A stretch of DNA of 64,000 nucleotides from Tachypleus tridentatus (taxonomy: Eukaryota > Arthropoda > Merostomata > Xiphosura > Limulidae): NCBI RefSeq assembly GCF_004210375.1, contig NC_134834.1, positions 37,600,264 to 37,664,263 of the forward strand, in the 5' to 3' direction. The notes under the pieces are model-generated. The model saw only the letters and a program-made list of their open reading frames with translations. It was not told the DNA's origin and did no database searches. The position numbers were made by a program, and so were the translations under genes. Positions 56,501 to 64,000 of this stretch are shown piece by piece (position 1 is the stretch's first letter; each line of letters starts with the position of its first letter).

Positions 56501-59500
56501 AAGTCTTGTTTATTTCAAAAAGAAGACGCGTTACATTTGAAAATAATGTAATATTTACGAATGAGCACGTTTTTGACAAAATAAAACTAATCACATAGAT
56601 TGAGATGTATAACGACAATTAAATACATGGAAGTTTTGTTGTTTTTCCTTGCTTTCAAACGCATCTTATATGCTCTAACTGATAACATTGGTAATTGCCT
56701 TTTTATTCAGCTGAATTCGGTCGCACGATGTAAAAATGATGTCCAACATTCCTCGCTATCCTTGGATCTGTATTTCCTCTATTGTCCATCGTGCTCTGTT
56801 TAATGGCTATGATCATGTACAACTTCCAGACACCACAGTTTCTATTGCAACATTTTTTACGAAGAACACTGGTGTCAAATCTAAAGTCACACATCTTAAC
56901 AAACTATGCACAGAATCCCTGATACACAAAACTCTGTTTTCCAAAGTGTGTTTAATCAGACCTAAAATTGCATCCGTGATTTGTAAGATACGTTGTCAAC
57001 TAAAGTTGCTGTGATTCCAATATCTTTGTTACGAAAACAGCTGTTGATTTCTAGAGGTGCTTGTAAACTTTATCCTTGTTTATTATTCTGTTAATGGTAA
57101 CAGGATATATACCCAAATTAATCGCCATTATTATTATTATTGTGGAAATCGAAGATCTCTTATTCATAACCATATCCTTCACTTGGCTGCTCCGGACGGT
57201 AACGAGATATTTTCATCTCCCAGAACATTGAAAATTCTCTTCTTCGAAACGTTGTGTTCTTTGGATTTTTAAATCGTTTAACATTCCTCATTTATAAATA
57301 TTCTTCTTCGAAACGATCAGTAATTATGCTATTTTCATAGCTGTACTTAACAAAGAATGATTGGAAATTCACCTTGAACAAAATTTATAGTTGATAAGCA
57401 TGTCACCTGTAGCAACATTTTTACATCTGTAATAGCACTACAATATTGTATGTAGATCCTTCTTACAAAGTACTATTAACTCTCTGCTCTAAACGTGTAC
57501 TTATTGTATTTGATAAACACTTTCTGATAACAATTTTTTTGCCTTCTTGCATATAGGATGGATGCTTTTAAAAACTTACTTTCTAAATCCTGTCTTCCAT
57601 TACACAAAATAAAATATAATAGCATGTGTGTGTGTGTGTTTTTCTCATAGCGAAGCTACGTTGGGCTATCTCCTGAGTCCACCGAAGGGAATTGAACGCC
57701 CGACTTTAGTGTTGTAAATCCGAACACTTACCGCTGTACCAGCAGTGGACGAAATATAATCAGTAGAAAATTATGTGGTTCGCTTCCAAGATCCATGGCA
57801 TGCTTTTCTTTTAACTTTTAGGCAGTTAAGCTGAAATCTTTAAATTTCTAAAATGTTTGCCCACAGACTTTACATTAAAAGGATTATTTTACATATCTTT
57901 TATATCTTGAATATTGTGCACTTATACAGAAATATACTAATATGAAAACATATTTGTTTTTAAATATTTGGTTCTTATAGAGGTTCAAGAAATAAAATAC
58001 AGAAGGTTAACAGTAGTTAAGAGAGAAATACAAAGACGATACAACAATGTTCTTCTTTATTAAAGTTAAAATGTTCAGATATGTATTAAGGTTCGAAAGG
58101 CATAACAATTTAAGAAATTAGTGATAATTTAGTTTCGTGCATCGTAATTATAAGTTCTGTTGGGTTATTTTCAGACAAGTTCACGCCTTTAAGATATGAA
58201 TTATATCATGCAGAGGATAGGTACATTTATCAATTCAGTTTTCATATTAAAAAATTTGGACTAACCAATAAACATTTCTTTCAAACAGAGGGGTTCCTTC
58301 ACAACCCGTCCTTCCTTAGACATTGCAACTACAGTGTCACTGCTAACTCGACTGTAGGGGGTCTCTGCGACACACGTGTAAGTGCCCTCATCCTTCGGAG
58401 TAAAGCAATCTATGTATAGTTTAGACTGGCTTTGACTTGCCCCGTCCAGTGGTGAAGTATCAATGTTTCCATCATATATCAGTTTCATCTGAATATTATC
58501 CACAGAACCCTTTGAAATAAAGTAAAAACAACAACAAAACATCAACCAAGTTCCTTCTCTCTAAGACATAATTATAGTTGTTTGCAATTAATGTTTGCTC
58601 ATTAAAAACAAATAAATTTAATCATTGCTTTCAATCTGGGTAGTACAGAATATAACCTTGGGAGTGGAATGACAATGTACACGAAAAGAACATATCACAT
58701 ATTGTTTGCTAATAGATAAGATTAACTCACATAAAATTTACATTACTGTATAAATTACATACATCTCTGTTTGAACCTGTGGCGGACTACAATTTTTAAT
58801 ATTCGCAGGGTTTTTTCTTTACCAGTAGATGTGAGTGTGTGTGTTGTTTTTTTACGGATGGGCGTAACAAGAGGAAGATAGAGTGAGATTTGTCTAAAAA
58901 TCTTTAATAAAAAGGTGAGGGAGGAATGGAAGTGGAGTGGGCGTGGCCTAGTGGTTAGCGTTTTGGATTCGTAACAGAAAGGTTGCACCTACATATTTGG
59001 CTACTGCCAAGTCATCGTATCCTTGAGTGAGAAACTTTATCAGTATTTGCTTGAGTTTAACTTATTGTAGGGTGTTACCTAATGCACGGAAGCTAGCCTA
59101 CTTTGAACTAGCATCCTGTTCCTGTCCCCATTTTCATCCAGTTGTGCTACCAAAGCCAGAATTAAAACCTGCTGTGTGTCTCTTTCTGACAAGGATTGAT
59201 TAATTTCTAACGTCGGATTGCAAACTAGTTTAGTTCACCTTGTAACGACGTCCTAGGTATGATATTATTATTTACATTTGGAAAGCTGATGTTTTTAATT
59301 TTTGAGAAACATATCCAAATTACAGGATTATTTATAACAGTTGCTTATTTTATGGTAAAATGTTTATTTTATTTTATTTAATCATCAGCATGCTGATAAC
59401 AGCAGTAAATTAGCAAATCCCCGTAATTTAATAGTTTCACAAAATGCATTATATTTTCCGATTTAGAACTAATGTATCTCGACAGATGGCAGGAGCAGTT

Positions 59501-62392
59501 CCAAATGTTTGGTAGTAATCTCGAAATACTCGAAGAGATTTACAGAATATTTATTACGTAAGTTTAGAATACTTCTTAAACACTTTTGTGATACATTTGA
59601 AGAAACAAACAGTACCATAAAACTTGTTAGATGGTGTGTTCAGTTATGAAGCATTAATGACAGATAATATGATAAATACCAAATTTTGTAAACTATACAT
59701 TTCAAATTTTCAATATTTAGCAGAAAATGAATATATTTGTTTCAAACACTTTAATAATTATTATTGACATCAACTTAATGTAAGTTTATTTTCTTTAAAA
59801 ATAATGTTATAACTGAATTTTTATAATGTTTAGGCTTCTTTTTAGAAGCTTATAGTTTCTTTTTTTATGCTTGAAAAAAATGAAATTTTTATATCAATAG
59901 TTAGTTCTATTTGTTGAATTTGAAATTTATAAGACAGTTTCAAAACTTTTTACAAAAACTTTAAGTAGACTAACAACTAATATTCTATTTTCTGTTATTT
60001 TAAGAAAAAGCTGCAGAAAGTACGTGTTTAAAATATTGGAATCCTTGGATTGCTAGCCGTCCGTCACTTACAGACATTCATTTAAAATATTACATTTTAA
60101 CACTATCGTTAAATCTATAAGTAACAAAAATATTTTATTTTAATTATATGATAACAATAACAAAATAGTGTTACGACGGCGACGGTTTGTATGTATGTTA
60201 GTGAAAATAAAATTGTAAAGTTGAAACCATGGCTGAGACTGAAATGAAAAAAAAAATTATAATTACTATACGGGGAAAATAGACTTCAATTTCACCTTAG
60301 TTATGTAAAACTATAAATAAAATGCTTGGTCAAAGTAGGCGAAAAATATATACATTGTATGAAGTAATTTGAATACCTCACCTGTAATAATCTTTGACCA
60401 TCTTTTAACCAATGGATGATAGGAGGAGGACTTCCAACGGCTTGACACAACAATGCTGCACTCTCATAGGGCAACAACAACAAAACACTGTCGGGAGTTT
60501 GTGTTAAACGTAATTGATGACTGGCATCTGCATAGGATTAATTTGTCAATTTAGCACATGTAAGGTGCTTTAAAAGTACATAATTATTATAATAAAATAA
60601 ATCAACTCTTTATATCTTTATCTACTTGTTCAAAAAGAAAGAATTTCTAACAGCAGTACATCAGGATAAGATATGTGGTGTTTTGAAGCCATATCACACT
60701 CCATATCGTTTGTTGTTTTTTTACTTGCAAACTAGTGTTGGTTTTATTTCTCTTCCTTTGTTCTCTCTTACACAGTACTAGATTGGTAATTACCATAAAA
60801 TGCACGTAAAAAGTACTTTAACTGACGGGAGGACGCCGCATCTCTCATGAAAAGAAGGAAAAAACTGAAACTCCAACTATAAAATGCCTGGTTGTGAGAA
60901 TGTACATGTGTGAGAAGTTTTCTGGTAACTTCTTTTCAGAATTCAGATGGTGGAGTACGGAATACTGAAGGGATAAATTAACACCTTGAAGGTGAGGGTT
61001 GTTGAACTATATCTTGAACAGATGATACTTGTAATAGATGCGTCTGGGAGCAGGCTTAATGTACTGGTTGATAATGTTCTAACGTTAATGTGTCTCCTGT
61101 TTCAAACTGCCAGTTTGGAACTTTCAAGAGATCGAAACTCTTTAACAAAATTATCTGTTAACTCAAATCGAGAAACACTAAAATTCTCTGAACATCAGTG
61201 ATAAAATATAACGTTTACAAATTACTCCATTTAAATGTAAAATTTCATAGATATTTACTAAGAAATTATCAGAAACTCTCTATCAACTGTTTGCAAATTC
61301 ACTTCAAATGTCAAAACTTAATTTACTGTATTTGTATTTGTGGCAAAAGTGCCAATGATATCTCCCGCCATTCTTGATTTTGAACTGCTGACCAAAGGAT
61401 TGTTTGTTTGGAATTTCGCGCAAAGCTACTCGAGAGCTATCTGCGCTTGTCGTACCTAATTTAGCAGTGTAAGGCTAGAGGGAAGGCAGCTCTTGGGCTA
61501 CTCATTTACAAACGAGTAGTGGGATTGACCGTACTATATAACGCCCCCACGGCTGAAAGGGCGAACATATTTGGTGCAACGTTCATTCGATCCCGTGACC
61601 CTCGGATTACGAGTCGAGTTTCATAACCACCTGGCCATGCCGGGTCCTCCTGACCAAAGGAACGGCAGCCAGTCAAGCAACACTTACCATTCACTACTCA
61701 CTTTCATCTAATTGCCGGGAAGAAGCAAACAAAAGTATCATGCCCCCATTTCAAATTTTATTGAGTTTATGCATTTGTACAACATTTAATCAGGTGTAGA
61801 ATAACCTACCGTAGGTCGAAGTTCATAAAGTTTTTTTCGGGAAAGAAGAGATATCAGTCTAGTACAGCACTCCCGTAAACTCCCAGTTGGAGGGTTTTCG
61901 TTTGCTGCACTCGCTCGATAGCTCTTTCAGAAACAACTGAACGCACCAACTGCTTAAAATGTGTGCTGTATTGCACGAAATCAAACTCAGTTTGCCAGCT
62001 CTAAAATCCAAAGCTTAACTATAAGGCCAACCAAACTCTCCACCCCTAAACTACCTGCTTTTATTATAGATTAATTTCTAATAGCTATGATTGTGTATTA
62101 AACCTAATCAAGTATAACAAAATTACTTCTGAAGGAAGACAGTGGTTGATTGATTTTAGTTTGGTGAAAATATTGTTTATAATATTATTACATAAATTTT
62201 GATTTATCGTTAGCGCTGTGTTTGTTTAAATGATGCAAAGAGGACGTAGGGGGCCCTAGTGTAGTAAATACAAATAGTTTACGTGTGTATAAAGTTGGAG
62301 ACGCTTTAAAAATGAGCAACTCAACCTGAAAAAAAATTTCAAATATAATACTTGCCTTTCTCTGAGGCTCCAAGTGCAGAGACAAGTCCCGT
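53404..62392 (-). CDS. ImpL2: ImpL2-like secreted two-Ig insulin-binding protein, 3' part (five exons seen)
   Basis: Minus-strand exons 62392-62356, 60527-60382, 58509-58266, 56181-56024 and 53526-53404 join in frame (708 nt, 236 codons). Ig domain 1 has its cysteines in ALLCQAVG and GTYTCVAET and the core tryptophan in IHWLKDG. Ig domain 2 has QLFCRSS, VTWSRG and ISWEDMGIYTCNARN. The closing segment NNGDLIIRDISWEDMGIYTC and the end FLYPV match Drosophila ImpL2 (ANGDL..SEIKWEDMG.Y.C, FVYPV) and its domain order. ImpL2 is secreted, related to IGFBP7, and binds insulin-like peptides to dampen insulin signalling. The first seen exon (TGLVSALGASEK) may be the end of a signal peptide. The first exon and the final codons are not located. 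Another two-Ig secreted protein is possible, but the C-terminal match favours ImpL2. Confidence 0.85.
53745..53996 (+). mobile_element. tRNA-derived SINE, family A, with 11-bp duplication
   Basis: The head is ACCCGGCATGGCCAGATGG and the B-box-like stretch AGGTTTGAATCTC; the tail is GCGCGAAATTGGAAACAAAC. CACTTCTCCGA (53734-53744) and CACTACTCCGA (53997-54007) form a duplication with one mismatch. It lies in the ImpL2-like intron before the last exon seen, antisense to the gene. Confidence 0.92.
54288..54500 (+). mobile_element. tRNA-derived SINE, family C
   Basis: The head GTGGTCTAATGGTTAGTGTT (A box) is followed by GGTTTAAAGTTCGAAAC (B box). The body has GATTCGCTCTTTCA, TTTAGATGAGGACTGTTATG and GGCCACTGACCTGG. 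It lies in the ImpL2-like intron. Confidence 0.75.
54700..55310 (+). mobile_element. Decayed Jockey-like LINE, C-terminal RT fragment
   Basis: One frame reads LAITFDSNLTWQQHVNSIKI, then EIRQRVHYFRILTGNSQGA, stop, PENTLNL, stop, KTYIRTNYTIRLYS. This matches the typical FLGVTFD..L.W..H......K...R...LR.L.G...GA....L..LYK.YIRP...Y block after the RT of Jockey-type elements. Further down, LSHRVLSNSH fits the next block. Stops are frequent. It lies in the ImpL2-like intron, antisense to the gene. Confidence 0.75.
55846..55968 (+). mobile_element. 3' half of a family A SINE
   Basis: It keeps CCAAGAGTTG, TTGCCTTCTCTCCAGTCTAT, TTAGGGACAGCTAACGCAGA and TAGCTTTGCGCACAATTAAA. It ends about 55 bp before the edge of an ImpL2-like exon. 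Confidence 0.75.
56024..56181 (-). CDS. ImpL2: ImpL2-like exon, first half of Ig domain 2
   Basis: The acceptor is TAAATGCAG and the donor ATG|GTAAAG. It encodes LPARIYMWTRFRFERQGNDV, QLFCRSSELPESEVTWSRG and ENGEKYM. Drosophila ImpL2 has a comparable PRIIY start and an ITW core at this place. It ends in phase 0, directly before the ANGDL-like segment of the next exon. Confidence 0.9.
56182..57639 (-). other. ImpL2-like intron, unrecognised sequence
   Basis: Open stretches on the plus strand (56600-57272) are not recognised as any family. No splice-bounded exon is evident. Confidence 0.45.
57640..57752 (-). mobile_element. SINE, family B-like, well preserved head
   Basis: Plus strand: TCATAGCGAAGCTACGTTGG, GCTATCTCCTGAGTCCACCG, GAATTGAACGCCC, then TGTAAATCCGAACACTTACC and GCTGTACCAGCAGTGGAC. 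The complement has a B-box (GTTCAATTCCC) and an A-box-like GCGGTAAGTGTTCGG. It lies in an ImpL2-like intron. Confidence 0.75.
58266..58509 (-). CDS. ImpL2: ImpL2-like exon, second half of Ig domain 1 and linker
   Basis: The acceptor is TTTATTTCAAAG and the donor G|GTTAGT. It encodes GSVDNIQMKLIYDGN, a segment ending KLYIDCFTPKDEGTYTCVAE, and a linker ending CLKEMFI. DEGTYTC is the classic closing strand of an Ig domain. Two extra cysteines (DCF and PLC) could form a further bridge. Confidence 0.9.
58939..59180 (+). mobile_element. tRNA-derived SINE, family D
   Basis: The head is GGGCGTGGCCTAGTGGTTAG with CGTTTTGGATTCGTAAC; the B box is weak. The body includes CATCGTATCCTTGAGTGAG and CCATTTTCATCCAGTTGTGC. 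It lies in an ImpL2-like intron. Confidence 0.65.
59181..60381 (-). other. ImpL2-like intron, nothing recognised
   Basis: Very AT-rich intron sequence with homopolymer runs; no element identified. Confidence 0.55.
60382..60527 (-). CDS. ImpL2: ImpL2-like exon, first half of Ig domain 1
   Basis: The acceptor is CCTATGCAG and the donor CAG|GTGAGG. It encodes ASHQLRLTQTPDSV, then YESAALLCQAVGSPPPIIHW and LKDGQRLLQ. It carries the first Ig cysteine and the invariant tryptophan and ends in phase 0. Confidence 0.88.
61400..61649 (-). mobile_element. tRNA-derived SINE, family A, with perfect 12-bp duplication
   Basis: It is the reverse complement of the family: tail TGTTTGTTTGGAATTTCGCG at the left, head CCTGGCCATGCCGGGT at the right. 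CTGACCAAAGGA is duplicated exactly at 61388-61399 and 61650-61661, so it is a fairly young insertion. It lies in an ImpL2-like intron. Confidence 0.94.
61890..62032 (-). mobile_element. Possible tRNA-derived SINE head, family E
   Basis: The complement reads GGCCTTATAGTTAAGCTTTG (A-box-like), then TTTTAGAGCTGGCAAAC, then GAGTTTGATTTCG (B-box-like). The rest is not recognised. Confidence 0.45.
62356..62392 (-). CDS. ImpL2: ImpL2-like exon near the N terminus (37 nt), GC donor
   Basis: On the minus strand the acceptor is TGTTTCAG and the exon encodes TGLVSALGASEK plus one base. The donor reads AAAG|GCAAGT, a GC-AG intron whose other bases fit consensus. The nearest GT, four bases on, would break the frame of the next exon. 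The small hydrophobic stretch fits the end of a signal peptide. The exon is short, so the call rests on phase and position. Confidence 0.6.
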
Positions 62393-62695
62393 CTGAAACA
62401 TTAACACAACACGTGAATTCACTAAAATCCTAAATATAAATATATGAAAAGAAGCAGTAAACAAGATTTGTAGTCTTTGGTAAAAAACTTTGAAAACCCT
62501 TTAAAACATTCATGCTGTCTTATTTAACGCAATAAAATAACGTTACTAACTCGATTTCCTAAACGCAATGAATGACAAACTCCCATATAACTTTCGTAAA
62601 TGTTGAAAATCATTAGCAGTTTCTTATCGTTCACGCTTATAACACTATTGACATTAGACTGAAAAAACTATAAGCTTAAATGAGTTTTTAAATTT

Positions 62696-62790
62696 TTGTC
62701 TGTTTGTAGTTAAGCACAAAGCTACACACTATGGATTATTTGTGCTGTGCTCGCCTCAGTTCTAACAGCAGTACCATAAGGGATTAGTTT
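62696..62790 (-). mobile_element. SINE, family B, fragment
   Basis: Plus strand: AGTTAAGCACAAAGCTACAC, TGTGCTGTGCTCGCC, then a decayed stretch ending CAGTACCATAAGGGATT. It lies upstream of the first ImpL2-like exon seen. Confidence 0.6.
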
Positions 62791-62792
62791 TC

Positions 62793-64000
62793 CCAGCAAA
62801 ATTATACAGTTATAAACTCAAATGAACATGCACAGTAGTAAATTAATTTTCCTTTTTATTCTTACTGTTTGACAAGTACAGGAACGAGCTGAAATACACA
62901 CGGCAAACTTGACACCAAATAAAAGGTAATAAGGTAATTTAAAGGTAATAATGTAAAAATACGCGCTTCTTCATTGGTAAATGAACGTGTAAAATAAGTA
63001 TAAGCAAATATACACTTAAAGTATTCACCAAACATTCCCGAACGTAAGATCGTATTTTCTAATGTAAACATTACAAAAGTTAATCTCCTTTTTAGGTGTA
63101 TACATCATATTATATTTACTATTCATTCATATTCTAAATATTTGCTGCTGTAAAATCAATTTAAATATTTTAATTAAAACAAGAAGCCTCTTAAATCACT
63201 TAGTATCTTATCACTTTCTGTAATTCATACCTTCCAATGGACTAAGTACATTATCACTTATAGAATGAATATTACCTTTGAAAATTTGTTATCTGTGGCA
63301 TTCATCTTTCAACTAATTAGTTAAAATGATTAGAAGTTCTTGCGCTTTCGTTCATGTGTAATTAAACAAAATATAACATTCGCTGTATTATGCTGGGGAA
63401 ATCTTAAGAGCCAAAAGAATTAATTACCGCTCTGTCCAGTTCTTGTTGAAGTAGTGATTAAGATAACTGATTAGTTACAATCATATTAACTGACTTTTTT
63501 TTTAGAAACAAGTGCATACTATATGTATTTCCACAGGTTCCTCCAGAGTGTTCTGTTTCAAGAGTTAATAAAACCAAAATTAAGATTAACAAATTATTTT
63601 ATTTCTTGCTTTTGAAGGCATATGTCATGCTGTGTTGTAGTTCACAGAGCGCATAATTCTTATCGTGATTCATGGTATGCACACGTTTTATTAACCTTAC
63701 TATAGTAGAAGTGACAACGTTAAACGTTTCTTTTGTGACGTTATTTTAGTACCTACTGATTGACAGACAGACAACACACGAGAGGTTAAAACAGGTGACT
63801 TCTTCAGGCGGACCTTTGATCCACTTTCGGGGAAATAAATTTAGGATTGCCTAACACTGACACCATATCGGGATAGATATAATTGATGCTACTTATATTA
63901 CACATACAAATAAATATAATGAGAAAAGGATGAGTACGTCATATTAACGATTTTGGATCCGTTGGAGTACGCTTTACCACATCCGGTCGCGCTTTACTTG
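62793..64000 (-). other. Upstream part of the ImpL2-like gene, no exon found
   Basis: The first exon with the ATG and most of the signal peptide should lie upstream of 62392 on the minus strand. I found no hydrophobic ATG-initiated exon with a suitable donor here, so it may be beyond the window. Confidence 0.5.

Noticed and set aside
56600-57272. Series of open stretches on both strands in the ImpL2-like intron
   Set aside because: No splice-bounded exon or recognised domain; overlapping frames are equally open, as expected by chance.
5137-61649. tRNA-like heads as functional tRNA genes
   Set aside because: They continue into SINE bodies, lack an acceptor stem that closes, and are flanked by target-site duplications.

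Overview
The window is AT-rich, intron-rich animal DNA. The gene content points to an arthropod: there is an ImpL2-type secreted two-Ig protein, a family I know from arthropods. The abundant tRNA-derived SINEs (heads like CCCGGCATGGCCAGGTGG, tails like CGCGAAATTCAAAAACAAAC) are ones I associate from memory with horseshoe crabs (Limulidae). That species call is recollection, not a search.

Two host genes can be supported. (1) A sideroflexin (SFXN1/3-like mitochondrial serine carrier) lies on the + strand. Ten coding exons between 8998 and 44006 join in frame to 322 codons. One conserved glycine codon in exon 3 is TGA (17393-17395). (2) The 3' part of an ImpL2-like insulin-binding protein lies on the - strand. 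Five exons from 62392 down to 53404 join in frame over 236 codons and include one likely GC-AG intron. Its first exon and its last few codons were not found. The two genes are convergent, with about 9.4 kb between their coding ends.

Layout: 1-8970 is upstream sequence with SINEs, a mariner-type MITE, a CR1-like LINE tail and a CpG-containing block. 8971-44006 is sideroflexin, whose introns have filled with transposons. Intron 2 holds a decayed 4.9-kb RNase H-bearing LINE. Intron 3 holds a 1.3-kb long-TIR element. Intron 4 holds a CR1/L2-like LINE with an esterase ORF1 and a deleted Tc1 element. Intron 5 holds a hAT MITE with a perfect 8-bp TSD and a 6-kb copy of the intron 2 LINE family with its TSD. 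Intron 6 holds a long-TIR transposon around an unclassified DDE-like protein relic. 44007-53403 holds a 71-bp tandem array split by a Penelope-like foldback element, plus other repeats. 53404-62392 is ImpL2, with SINEs and a Jockey-like LINE fragment in its introns. 62393-64000 has no recognisable exon.

The least familiar items are the long-TIR transposon at about 39985-41615, with 10-bp-phased GAA/TTC subterminal arrays, and a duplicated, covarying hairpin in the LINE 3' UTR (35214-35451). No bacterial-type genes, CRISPR arrays or authentic tRNA/rRNA genes were seen.
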